Assembly (NCBI GenBank): GCA_020744425.1
Contig: JAGMUV010000012.1
Span: forward strand, 682,001-746,000
From: Dactylonectria macrodidyma
Lineage: Eukaryota > Ascomycota > Sordariomycetes > Hypocreales > Nectriaceae
DNA: 64,000 nt
Reading direction: 5' to 3'
How positions within the stretch are numbered: the stretch's first letter is position 1; each line of letters starts with the position of its first letter. This document shows, piece by piece, positions 9,692 through 20,683 of the stretch. The notes under the pieces are model-generated. The model saw nothing but the letters and a program-made list of their open reading frames with translations, had not been told where the DNA came from and made no database searches. Both the position numbers and the translations under genes were made by a program.

Positions 9692-12185
9692 ATGGATATC
9701 GACATGGAGCCGCCCACGTCACCTCTTTCCTCCCTCCCGGCGATGAGCAGCCCGCTAGCCTTCGTCGAACCCAATACATCTGCCCGACAGTCTGCACGCA
9801 GCAATGACGAAAAGCTGGAGCTAGCTATCAAATACATGCGAGATGACCTATACTTCAGCATTGGCGATTTTGTCAAAGCACTGTCGACAGCCAAAGGCGC
9901 AGCCAGTGGCAAGAGAAGAGCTGCATTTTCTAAGGCGGTATATGAGGATCCGGCGGTCTTGAAGATATATATGGGAGACAATGACTCGGCGGACGACAGC
10001 CAAGTATGTGCCCGCCATCGCCTCATCTCTCACCTTGATGTCGGGCGTGTCAACTTGCGGCGGGAGGTGAAGAAGCTATGCGAGATGCCACCCTTTCGCG
10101 CAACACAGCAAGCAGAAGCCGGCGCCATTACACGACTGAACATGGGCAAAGTCATCAAGGCTGCAGATGATAGTTGTCCGTTACTCATGAGCATTCTCCG
10201 TCCCGCAATGTTGCCATGGCATATCAATTCGGCTGGCAATGAAGAGCAGTATAGCCCACAACAAGGATGTCTGATCACTATACTGGCAGTGATGTGCCGC
10301 TCAATGCATCTGAAAGAGGCATCAGGTTTCCAGTTACAAATGGGTCTATACCTACACTCCAAAGGTGTCAAAAGAAGACAATTGGAAGCTCTGTGCCGGC
10401 TTGGGCTCTGCAGCTCTTACCAGACGGTTTTGCGCGCCGTAAAGAGACAGTCAGATGCAGCTGCCGGAGAAGTGACCTCGAGAGGACAGCAGCCAACAGC
10501 CGTCACTGCATACGACAACTTCGAGCAGATGGAACATGTCAAGGAGCAGCGAGTTGACAATGAAGACTCGTTTCGATCAGTTACTACTGGTCAGCTTATT
10601 TCTGGCATCGAAATGCCAGAAGGTGGACTGAAGCAGAGCATGCTGAACCAGTCGATAAAGCTGAGACTGACGGATATCATCTGCGCACCGGGAAATGAGA
10701 GAGATGCCGTGGAATTGGAGGTAAGAATCCAATTGCCTGTATTCTGTTCAAGTGGCTGATACCATAAAGTCATAGACTTCCCGATATCTTGTCTATGACG
10801 CTATAAAAAGTGCATTTCCGGATTGCATTGCCATGTCGAATCCTCCTTCAATGCCAGCGATTGATATCCTACCAAGACAGAAGACGAGTCATGTCTCTCT
10901 AGGGCCTATTCCACACGACGAGAGCACAAACTTGGGCAACCTGAATGTTCTAGCGAACATCTTCGAAGAGCAATACAAGCTGCCAGAAGACGTATTCCAG
11001 GAGCGGCTTTTCCTCATTTATGGCGACCAGAAGACGACTCAACGAATCAGAACAGTCAAGTCGCGTCGATCCAGATCTGCCCGGGCCGTCGACAGCTTGC
11101 AATGGGCACTACCGGTGCCAGCTCTCTTTCATTTGAGAATGAACTACCTCTACATGTTGAGCCGAGTGCATTTCGGTGCAGCAGGTGACGGCAGCAAAGC
11201 AACACTCTATTATGCCGCAAATCTCTGGATCCGCAAGGGCATACAGAAGAAGAAAGCGGACTTTTACTCGCTAGAACAGCTCGTCATCCACAGTTTTCAA
11301 GCTAGAATCTGTGCCATCATGTGGTCAACCCTTGCAGCTCTTGACCTTGGACGTACGGAGTCAGATATCAGGAATCTCCTCAGAAGCTATGATACAGTAC
11401 AATTCAACGAGCTTGTGGATAAAACCGTCGAGTCTTACATCTTCGACGCGCGATACACTGAAAATCTAGAGGTCAGGAATCACATACTCTTCCTCCAGCA
11501 GTCTCAGAATTACCTGACTATGAAACATGCTATCAAGCATGCTGACCTTGGTCTGCTTCTGCGTTCCATCCGGCGAAGTGCAGTCTATTTTCATGGATCC
11601 GGCCAGCACAAGTACGCATATGAAATGCTCTATTTCTTGCGTCTGACCACCACGGAAGCTGCGTCGCCAGAGCTTCAAAGAGCCGTAATGGCAAATGGCC
11701 TTGTGAACACAGCTGGCGCAGATGACAGCTGGTTTGAGACCGATAGACTGGTTGAGTTCCACAACGGCACGTTGAAAACGATATTTAAGGACCGCCGTGG
11801 TTCCGCCATCACCGTCAAATATCTCATGGAGAACTGTGCCCTGAATACGGAGTTTTTCAGGTCTCTGGCAGAAAATATGGAGTCCTTTCTGGACATGAGC
11901 CACAACGGCAAACATGCAGACAAGAGTGTTGCTCGCGACATTATTATCATGGCAGAAGCACTCACAGACAGTGGCTCCATTTCTGGCACGCAGCGCAGGC
12001 CAGTTAATCATGAAGCTATAGATTTGTTTGATGCTGCAGCTCCGAGGTTGGCTGGTCCAGCACTGGGCAAATTCAACCGGAAGGAGTGCATGGCTACGCA
12101 GAATGTTACGGCAGACGACTTCGACGCCGAGGAAGAAGCATTCGATGAAGCCGATCAGTTCTTTGATGGGTATGGGGATCTGTGA
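9692..12185 (+). CDS. DUF6589-like protein, candidate transposase
   Basis: Two exons, 9692-10720 and 10776-12185, are joined over a 55-bp intron (GTAAGA...CATAG), giving 812 aa from the first ATG. The frame is open upstream to 9590, so an extra 5' exon is possible. It resembles the fungal DUF6589 family, seen in the tract around YDNFEQ (D codon 10514-10516), the YGDQKTTQRI tract (D codon 11025-11027), the PVPALFHLRMNYLYMLSRVHFG block and RLVEFHNGTLKTIF (E codon 11754-11756). The acidic residues in YDN, GDQ and VEFHN are positioned like an RNase H-fold D-D-E set. That is inference; the family's activity is not known to me. The C-terminus is acidic. Uninterrupted coding and its place between TIRs suggest it mobilises this element. 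It ends 8 bp from the convergent helicase gene. Confidence 0.75.
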
Positions 12186-12193
12186 CGCGTATT

Positions 12194-14177
12194 CTACGAT
12201 CTGAAGACTTTCATCCTCTTCTGCTGTCTGTTCATCCATACTTGGTTATTGCCATCAATCTCACCCAGACGACGACGCCTTGGTGGATATCTTGCGTTCT
12301 TCGCAGCGATAGCTTCAGAGCACGTTCTCTTGATCAAATCTACAACTGAAGCTGCGTGCAACTCCCACTCCGACCAACGGGAACAAAGCAGCAACCCTAG
12401 AGTGTCGACAGAGTCTACGGAAGATGCTGCTTGTGATAGTTGGCGTACCGCTGGCATCGGCATGATCCAGTCTTCCTTCTCCCTTGAGTCCGTCGAGGAA
12501 AACAAGGTCCTAGCAGTCTCTTTCCTCCACTTCAGAAGAGCAACTCTCACAGCCTCGACAATATGTTTCTGCGATATCAGAATCTTCGGCTGCTGAAAGG
12601 CCCCTGTACCCTGGGAGACTGTCTTGTCACCTCGACAGAGAGAGCAGCATGACGATGCCCCGACCGGGTGCAAATATGAGATTGCATCTTCACCGAAGAA
12701 GGTGAGTATGCTCTTTCGAATACAGCTCTGATTATTGATTACGCCCAGCAGCTCTTGAGAGAGCCGGCTCTTCGGCGTATTCGGCTGCAGCGGCCCTTGA
12801 ACTTCATTCCTGGGCATGGATGCTGCAGTGCACCGCGGCTCCACGAACCAGATAAACTCTCCTCTGATGTCAGCCCCTCTAGCAGCTCGACCGGCCCGCT
12901 GCCATAGGGAGCAGAGTGTGGCCGGTTGTTTCCACTGAACGACAAGTCTGATGTCAGGATTATTGATGCCCATACCCATGGCATCTGTAGCCAAGATAAT
13001 GCGGTGTCTTGAGCTATCTTTGGCTCTTTGACAGTCAGGCTTCACAAACTCCTGCGAGATTGAAGTCTTATCAAAGTCTGCAAGCTCTGAGTGATATGCC
13101 TGGATTGCATTCCTTGCTGCCGTCTTGGAACAACCGGTCCTCATCAAAGCTGCCGTCAACAGAGCTTCTGCCGCCTCTAGCTCTGCAATGGAGTCAAAAT
13201 ACACCACAGTTTTGCAGATCTCCATGCAACACTGCCTGCTGTTGAATCCGTGGCCGAGCTGACCGTTCGACGGCTCCCTGATACCGAGAGAGATAAACCG
13301 TGCTGCACCCTGAATGTCGCCAAGAGCAAGAGCAGCACGAGCCTGGTTCGAGCTATACTCTACAACTGCATCCTTCACAGCCTGCTCTACCGGCTTGATC
13401 AGGAACTCAAGATCTTTGAAAGTGGCAGGAGGATGCTCTATCTGCTTCAACGAAATAAAAATATCCGGGCGATCAACAGAGCTACGCTGGATGTAGACGT
13501 TTGCGTCAAATCCACACAACTCACGCACCTTGGCCAAGGTTTGAGGATCCAGAGTTGCAGAGCATGCTAGCCACGGCACAGTGCCAGGAATGAGGCTCCT
13601 CAGCACAACCAGCTGGCTGTAATGCTTCCTGAATGACTCACCCCATTCCCACACAACATGTGCCTCATCTATGGCTACAAGTACAAGTTTGCTTCGAAAG
13701 GTTGGATCGTTGAGTATGGCTTTGAATCTTGCAGAAAGTACAATCTCAGGACCAACGAGGACGTGAGTATAGTCGCCTCTCTTGATACCGTCAAGCAACG
13801 CCTTTGAGTTTGTGCCTGCATTGAGGATGCATGGCTTGCAGCCTGGAATGCGAGATATTGCGGCAGCCTACATGGAATGAAGCAGGTAAATGATATGAGC
13901 AGCTTCCTGTGGCAGATGGCATGTCACTGACCTGGTCTTCTTGCAGAAGCATCAACGGCATGATCATGATGCAGATCCCTCCAGTCAGTGCTGGCACAGC
14001 CTGGAAGACAACACTCTTGCCCCATCCAGTAGGTGCAATCAAAATCAAGTCATCCTCTTCGACTACAAGCCTGCGAATTGCCTGAACCTGCTCCGCGCGG
14101 GGTCTGAAGCCCACTATACACTCAATTTTGGAACTCAACTGCACGTCATCCATGTGTTTGGCAGCAGTTTCCAACAT
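12194..14177 (-). CDS. RecQ-like DEAH helicase carried by the transposon
   Basis: Exon 1 (ATG 14177 to 13932; frame open to 14288) and exon 2 (13867-12194) flank a 64-bp intron (GTCAGT...CATGTAG). Total is about 640 aa. Superfamily 2 motifs are clear: motif I APTGWGKS, motif II DEAH (13658-13669) in VAIDEAHVVWEWG, motif III SATL, and motifs V-VI with TDAMGMGINNPDIR and QRAGRAARG. The order and the DEAH/WGxxFRxxY spacing are RecQ-type. A cysteine-bearing stretch follows (SSCCSLCRG), perhaps a reduced zinc domain. No HRDC domain is seen. RecQ helicases unwind DNA 3'-5' and act in recombination. Here the enzyme probably helps transposition or repair of the donor site (inference). The frame is intact. 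Confidence 0.88.
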
Positions 14178-14655
14178 CCTGCGATCCACAAGATGTCCAG
14201 CACCATCAATACGTGAATGTCGACTCGAACAAGGTTGGAAGGAGGAATTAAACTTCGCGTCTTTCTGTGCAGTCAGAATTGATGTCAATTAAACCAACGC
14301 GGATGAGGAAATTGAGGTACCAACGGGTCGTGGTCGCTTGCTGATGCTGGAGATTTCGCGACGCGACTGCCCTAGACGGCTACAACTCCACAACAACACG
14401 TCGTAAGGGAACCAAAGCTAGATCAATGGATATCTGGGGCTTGTAGGATCCTCCTGATATAATTATCTTATTGATTTGTGTTGAATTGAATCTTTTATGA
14501 CGTGATGTATTTGGTAGGGTTGGGAGTCGACCCAGCGAAACATTATGGTTACCGCAAAATTGTATGGGAGCGAAGCATCATCTCACCCAATTGCCAAGTT
14601 TTGGTCTCAGGCCCTCTCACAGAACCACGTGACCCGCGCGTCTGTTCGCTTAGTG

Positions 14656-14679
14656 AGTGGGTCTGAGTGCCTGAGGTAA
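14656..14679 (-). repeat. Right 24-bp TIR of the DUF6589/RecQ element
   Basis: Perfect inverted match to 9466-9489, followed directly by the right copy of the 9-bp duplication. Confidence 0.92.
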
Positions 14680-14688
14680 GGACCATAT
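14680..14688 (+). repeat. Target site duplication, right copy (GGACCATAT)
   Basis: Identical to 9457-9465. Its last T is also the first base of the gypsy 3' LTR. Confidence 0.93.
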
Positions 14689-14855
14689 GTGAGGGAATGG
14701 TCACGTGATTTTCAACGTTGTGAATAGTGTCATTTTATGAATTTTATGTAAATAGCTTTAAGTCAGAGCTTTCCTTAGGAATCTCTTTCTCTCCTCGTAA
14801 ACAATCATTTTGCCCAAGTCGCACTCGACCTCGTTCGTGCTCTTGTCCCGTCACA
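14688..14855 (+). repeat. 3' LTR of the gypsy element (168 bp)
   Basis: It begins TGTGA and ends TCACA, the inverted dinucleotide-type termini of LTRs, and lies just after the purine tract when the 5.2-kb insertion is removed. The next bases, CAAAT (14856-14860), match the uninterrupted hAT copy at the same site in 42892-45913. CAAAT is therefore the expected 5-bp target duplication. Confidence 0.8.
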
Positions 14856-14857
14856 CA

Positions 14858-17105
14858 AATCATCTATGGCGTGAGCACAAAACACCAGCACCAGAGGGAG
14901 AGAAAAAGAGCACAGCACAGCTCAAATCCGAAGGCGCACTGAAATCGAACCAGCCGACTATTGCCTCTGTTTTGAAACTGGACGTCAACAAGCCTGCGGA
15001 ACAGAATATCGCGAATAGCTTCATCTCACGCTTTGATAAGCAACACTTTCAGCGTATGCTAGTCGAGTTAATCGTCAGTAGCAACCAGTCATTTTCCTTC
15101 GCCGAGAACCCCATCCTCCGCGAAATCTTCGACTATTTGAGTCCCTCCGTTTCCATCCAACACGCCAACTTGACTGCCACGGCTGTCCGATATAAGATCA
15201 TTCAAGAGTATAACCGCCACAAGCAGACGGTTATCGAGGTGCTGAGGAACTCCCCTGGAGCCCTTCATATTTCATTTGATGGCTGGACGTCTCGAAATAA
15301 GCTTGTCCTCTACGGCATTGCTTGTTTTTTCAGAGACGAGAAGAATCGGCCATGCAAAATCATGATTGGAGTTCCAGAGGCTCATCGTCACTTCGGCTCA
15401 ACGATCGGTGGGGAGGTTCTCGACGTCCTACACACTCTTGGCGTGGGTCCAGAGAAGGTTGGCTATTTCACGCTCGACAATGCAGAAAACAACGATACTG
15501 CCATGGAGGTCATTGGTGCTGAACTTGGGTTCGATGGCCGACTGCGCCGAGGACGTTGTATTGGCCACACAATTAACTTGTCAGCCAAGGCGCTCTTATT
15601 TGGCAAAAACGCCGACGCGTTCGAGAAGCAATTGTCAGGCGCAGAAGCGTTATCTGATACTGAATACGCTCAATGGCGCAAAAAAGGACCAGTTGGCAAG
15701 TTACACAATTTCGTAGTTGATGTGCGTATTAGCCACCGGCTGATTTACTTGTTCAAGGAGGTCCAGAGGGTAAGCGGTTTAACTAAATCCTATTCGTCTC
15801 ATATTAACTCGGTATATCTAACAGGACGAAATTAATCGCGCCACCACCCTTAAACTCCAATCGAAGAAACCACTCAAGCTAATTATCGACAACGACACGC
15901 GTTGGCTGTCACAACTCTACATGATCCGCAGGGCTCTACGGTTGAAAACCTCTATCGAACTCCTACTGTTCAAGTATAAGGCGCAATGGGAGGACGAAAA
16001 TCGGTCTAAAAAGACTGGCCAAGTGACACAAGCCAAGTTGGCGAGAAAACCACGCATCCTCCGAGACGAGAATCAGCTAACGGACAAAGACTGGGAGGTT
16101 CTTTACCATTTGGAGGCTATTCTGACTGTTTTTGAGACCGTGGTAAAGACGCTTGAGGGTGATGGACACATCCGCAGGCGTAAGCAAGGCTGGACTGGCT
16201 CCTATGGCAATATCTGGGACGTGGTGCTTGGCTATGAGTTGCTGCTTAACACACTGGAAGAATATAAGCAGCTTGCTGCTGGTTTTCCTGATCCAGAGCA
16301 CTTCCGCATCGGAATCAACCTTGCTTGGGATAAGCTGGATGAATATTATCGGCGGCTGGACGAGACGCCCATCTACTATACGGCTATGGCGCTCCATCCA
16401 GCTTATCGTTGGGACTGGTTTGATGAAACGTGGGCTCATAAGCCTAGCTGGGTTGAAAAGGCAAAAGAGATGGTTGCCGACGTCTGGCTGTCCGATTACG
16501 CTCATCTCGAGGTTAGAACCAGCAGCAGCAGAGGCGACGACGAGCCACCGGCAAAAAGACCTCGGTTTTTCAACCCCTTCGAGAAGAACAGTCGTCTGCC
16601 GAACTCAAAACCAGCATACGCAGCAATTATTGTTGGTGACGAGTACCAAGCGTGGCAGACGGATCGTGAGGCCAGCGACGGCGACGTTCGTGATCCAATT
16701 GGTTACTGGATAACTAAGCAAAGCAGATATCCTCGGTTATCCAGGATGGCCTTGGACTTCCTGACGATCCAGCCGATGTCAGCCGAGTGTGAGAGGTTAT
16801 TTTCAGCCGCTGGCAAGATGGTCTCGGGGTTGCGTACGAACCTAGATGCTGAGATTATCGCCATTTGTCAAGTTTTACGCTCTTGGTACCGTGCTGGCCT
16901 TATCAAGGACCTGGATCCATTGCTTAAGTCACACCTTGAAAGCAAGCTGGATGCCGGCTGCGTGACTCTAAGCGAGGACGAGCTGGCACTTGCTGAGTCA
17001 AAATGGCTATTGGAGGGCGAGAACAGCGCCAGCGAGGTTGACGATTCATCACAGCAGCAACAGGTTGAAGAGTTAGTGTCAACGTCTGAAAGTGAGGCTG
17101 AATAG
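14858..17105 (+). pseudogene. hAT transposase copy 1, N-terminally truncated
   Basis: Exons 14858-15769 and 15825-17105 flank a 55-bp intron (GTAAGC...TAACAG), giving 730 residues. The fragment starts inside the zinc-finger region (HLWREH), then has hAT catalytic landmarks FDGWTSR and DNAENNDTAMEV. Later come CIGHTINLSAK and the C-terminal dimerisation block (YPRLSRMALDFLTIQPMSAECERLFSAAGKMV). Compared with copy 2 it lacks 79 N-terminal codons but has TAT where copy 2 has a TAG stop. The acidic serine/glutamine-rich tail ends at TAG 17103-17105. It would have been a nuclear cut-and-paste transposase with 8-bp target duplications. It is inactive through 5' truncation. Confidence 0.9.
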
Positions 17106-17285
17106 GCACCGACGAGGTTGTGAAGAGCCTCAAAGATCCACTATAAATCCACTTATAAATCCACGTGTGTACATCCATTCCACTCCGGTCGAAAGTGTGC
17201 TACATCCACTTTGTAATTGCCTAAAAATGGTCCATCCACTCTACTTGGCCCAAAAGTGGAGTGGATGTAGTGGTTCCGACCCTTG
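14858..17285 (+). mobile_element. hAT element copy 1, 5' end replaced by the gypsy LTR
   Basis: The sequence is nearly identical to the complete copy at 42892-45913 (opposite strand). The 3' terminal inverted repeat ends ...GACCCTTG at 17285, preceded by many ATCCACT motifs. The left end and the first 79 codons are missing because the gypsy element inserted there and its left side was lost. The flank to the right (17286 onward) is coding tail of another hAT. Confidence 0.85.
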
Positions 17286-17477
17286 GCCAAAATGGTAGAG
17301 GCATGTGAGTGCATTAAAAGCTGGATAAGTGTTCCAAAGGGAAAAAGCAGGCCGCTTCTTGCAGGGGTGTTTAGGGGAGCGGATGATATCGACGCGGCTG
17401 TAAGGATACTCCAAGAAGATATAGAGATGGGCAAGGGGGAAGAAAGCGATGGCGAGCCTAGCGAATTGGAAGAATAG
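17286..17477 (+). pseudogene. Coding tail of another hAT transposase
   Basis: The frame starts where hAT copy 1 ends. It reads KMVEACECIKSWISVPKG, the helix that follows the hAT dimerisation domain in many fungal copies, and then an acidic tail ending at TAG. The upstream part was separated by insertion of hAT copy 1. Family assignment rests only on this short block and its position. Confidence 0.5.
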
Positions 17478-17962
17478 GTAGGCAGGCAATGCCAGACATC
17501 TTTGAGGTGCCTAGTGGTAAGGGGTCTTGATACATGCACCATCGATGGTGCAAATATCCTCACGTGACTCGTGCACCACCGGTGGTGCAACTATCATCCG
17601 TTATGTAAGGCCACGTTGGCCCTATTGAAAAGTGTCGCATATCACCGCTAGGTTCGTGCGACTGGGTATGAGACGTGGCTCATACTTTGGGGTCGTGTAT
17701 CCGGTTTCACATCCAACTTGTCGCATCAAGGATTCCAATCCAAACGACATGAGCTTAAATAGCTCTGCCCGAACACATGGCTGTTCAATTTCTTTTGTTC
17801 TTTAGATAATTCTCATCAATTGACTGGCGCCATCAATGATCCCTGTGGAGCTAATTGTCTGACAAAAAGGGACAACTAGCATACTACAAATTGACCCCCC
17901 AATTCAACGGTCAACAGCTTCTGCGGTATCAATCCAACTTACCGTGCCTTTCTTCTGCTAAG

Positions 17963-20683
17963 ATGAACCCAATTGACACCTCCCTTCGCTTCCCTGATGA
18001 CGTCCTTCCTCCTGAAGGCCAATTCAACTCACTAGAGGAACTACGTACAGCAATCAATGCTTGGGCAGCACCACGAGGCTATGCCTTCGTGATCGGAAGA
18101 TCGAGGAAGACTCCCAATGGAAGAAGTACAGTTCACTTCAACTGTGACCGTGGAGGAGGGCGTACTCCTTCCCTCAATCCCTCGAAGAAGAAGCAGCGGG
18201 ATACTACAACACGACGTACAGGATGCCTCTTCTCTGTCACAGCAAAGGAAAGCTTGTGCAAGACTGTATGGAGTCTGAGGCATCGTCCTGGGGCTGGCTT
18301 TGATCAACACAATCATGAACCAAGCTTCAGCCAACTAGCACATCCAACGCTTCGTCAACTATCCGGTCCAGAGGAATCAACTGTCCATCAACTCGCTAAT
18401 GCCGGCATTGCGCCAAGGGAGATCAGATCCTATTTACGCATGAACTCGGATACACTTGCTACACAGAGAGATATCTACAATTGTATTGCACGGGGCAAAC
18501 GGGAGCTTGCTAAAGGTCAAAGCCATATGCATGCCCTTGCTGACCACCTCGAGAGCGAGGGCTTCTGGAGTCAGATTCACCTTGACGAGAGTGGCAGAGT
18601 TACAGCAGTGTTATTTGCACATCCGAAGTCACTGGGATACCTCAAATTATATCCCGAGGTGCTTCTATTGGACTGTACATATAAGACTAATAAGTACAAG
18701 ATGCCTCTTCTGGATATAGTTGGTGTTGATGCTTGTCATCGATCCTTCTGTATTGCATTTGCGTTCCTTAGTGGTGAGGAAGAGGATGACTTTATCTGGG
18801 CTCTTGGCCGGTTACGGAGTGTATATGAGCTTTGTGGAGCAGCCCTTCCATCTGTGATACTTACAGATCGCTGCCTTGCTTGTATGAATGCTGTTTCCTC
18901 TTGTTTCCCCGAGTCAAGCTCGATGCTATGCTTATGGCACATCAACAAGGCAGTTCTGACCCATTGTATGCCTGCATTCACTCGAGATAAACCCGAAGCC
19001 CAAGGGCAGAAAGACTGGAAGGAGTTCTATGGCTCTTGGCATGAGATTGTAGCCTCAACGACTGAGGATATCTACAACGAGAGGCTTGAGAAGTTCAAGA
19101 AGCGTTACATCCCTGACTACATCAACGAGGTGGGCTATATTATAGAGACCTGGCTGGATCCCTATAAGCAGAGGTTTGTCAAGGCGTGGGTTAACCAATA
19201 CCTTCACTTTGAGCAATATGTTACATCACGGTGCGAGGGTATTCATAAGCTCTGTGACGGGAGCGTCTGGAGTGCTGGACCCAGGGTGGGGTCGATACGT
19301 AACTAGGACGCACAGGGCAGGCCACAGGGACTATCAACGCGTCTGCGCGTCCACGCGCCTGCCCGCTTTCTCTTTCCTCTTCATCGTAGTATTCTCGCAA
19401 TACAGTGGCATTACCTCTTGAGTTGATCTCATCCGGCCCGTGACAAGCTCGTCAAATCTCATATGAACAACAACTCGCAAGTTGACCTCTTCGAGGCCTG
19501 GAGGATCATCAAGCTCGTTCTAGTAAACCAGCTTACCGAGCTCGAAGCAAACCAGGCTAAGCAGCATACCAGTGTACCTCTTCAGCTATCTGGGGTATTG
19601 TACGGCAATATCCGTGGTTGGATCTCGCATGAAGCCCTACGGAAGGTTGAGGCTCAACGGGAACGACTATTGAACGAACTTCCTGCGTGTACAGGGGCCT
19701 TCTCTAGGACCCTCAGTCTGCCTTGTGCTCACACCCTTCAGCCTTTACTGGTGCAGAGTCAGCCCCTTCAACTACATCATTTCCATTCACATTGGCATCT
19801 CCAACGCTCAGGAACCCCCCGGCTTATTATTGAGCCTCACAAGCAGTTTGATCGTCTAGCAGCTCGTTCAACTCTGCCACCAACAAGCACACAACGTGAG
19901 CCTTGTGCATTTGAAGCTGTTGAGAAAGCAGCACAACCAAAGGCACCACCGAAGTGTTCGAGATGTGGTGTACAAGGCCACACTAGGAAATCTAAAGCAT
20001 GCCCCTTACGTTACGAAGAGCTATTGCAGGCTCCTGCCCAAACCTCTACGACGACGCGTACAACAACACATACATCTACTCGCTCTGTAACTCGCTCACT
20101 GTCCCCGTTATCCCCATCAGGAGACTCTGTGGTATCTGAGATTATAGCATACACAACGACACATACGACAACACACACAACAACTCGTGTGCTATCTCCA
20201 CCAGCAACCAGGCCAGCAACTGTCACTGCAGCAGTGCCCGCATTACGACCTGATGACCCCCGTGCTATCTACCAACGATACAAAGAAGCACGAGAGGCCT
20301 GGTATGCTACATTGGATCGGGGAGCTGTCAAGACCAATCAACAATACCGGAAGGCCAAGGGTCTGCCTACACGCTACTCCAAAACAGAGTATAACTGGTG
20401 CCTTGACTACAAGCGAATGGGGCCTCATTGCAAGATAGGAAATAGCTTCAGAGACTGGACTACAGAGGAGAAGATGAGTTATCTTGATTGGGATAGGGCT
20501 GAGAACGAGCGGGTTGAACAGAATGTAGGGATAGAGATGGCGAAGCAGCCTTTCTCAGGGCGGCGAGGCATGCGAGATATCTGGGATGCTGCGGAAAGAG
20601 ATCTCGAATTACAGGAGGAATGGTACGGAGGTGGGAACCCCGCCCCCCCAACTAACATTTACAAGAGTGACAGGAAATTGTGA
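17963..20683 (+). pseudogene. MULE transposase, interrupted by a solo LTR
   Basis: From ATG 17963 (an open upstream stretch to 17855 lacks an ATG) the product has an N-terminal FAR1-like zinc domain (CDRGG ... RTGCLFSV ... HNHEPS). The MULE catalytic domain follows, with D in LLLDCTYKTNKYKMPLL and D in LTDRCLACMNAV. Then come LCLWHINKAVL and SRCEGIHKL. There a 193-bp LTR plus a 5-bp duplication is inserted and brings a stop at 19304-19306. Skipping 19253-19450 joins IHKL to VKSHMNNNSQVDLFE in frame. The remainder has a SWIM-like CxH (LPCAH), a CCHC knuckle (CSRCGVQGHTRKSKAC) and a Thr-rich linker. Without the insert it would be 840 aa and otherwise intact. Confidence 0.9.
19253..19445. repeat. 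Solo LTR (193 bp) in the MULE transposase
   Basis: It begins TGTGACGGG and ends CCCGTGACA, with AGCTC duplicated on both sides (19248-19252 and 19446-19450). These are features of an LTR left after recombination of a retroelement. It is not similar in sequence to the gypsy LTR at 14688-14855 beyond the termini. Confidence 0.9.

Larger units (their letters stand above)
9466..14679. mobile_element. 5.2-kb TIR DNA transposon encoding a DUF6589-like protein and a RecQ-like helicase
   Basis: The ends are 24-bp perfect inverted repeats starting TTACCTCAGGCACTC (9466-9489 and 14656-14679). More distant subterminal similarity extends inward to about 140 bp on each side, for example AGAGGGCCTGAG and ATGCTTCG. 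A 9-bp direct duplication flanks them, and the outside sequence is the continuous gypsy 3' end, so both boundaries are firm. Inside are two convergent genes whose stop codons are 8 bp apart. Nine-base duplications are common in MULEs, but no MULE transposase is present. The candidate transposase is the DUF6589-like protein. I know of no named superfamily with this gene pair. Confidence 0.9.
3966..14855 (+). mobile_element. Ty3/gypsy LTR retrotransposon, 5' end missing, with two nested insertions
   Basis: Order gag - protease - reverse transcriptase - RNase H - integrase - chromodomain identifies a Ty3/gypsy chromovirus-type element. A purine tract (9451-9458) precedes the 3' LTR, which starts at 14688. 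Between them lies the 5.2-kb DUF6589/RecQ element (9466-14679), and inside integrase lies a 413-bp hAT MITE (7789-8201). No 5' LTR or primer-binding site is found before 3966, where the sequence changes to the piggyBac side. The element is therefore truncated or its left part was lost in a rearrangement. Confidence 0.85.

Noticed and set aside
20011..20226. Valine-rich minus-strand frame
   Set aside because: It is the complement of the threonine-rich linker of the MULE transposase.
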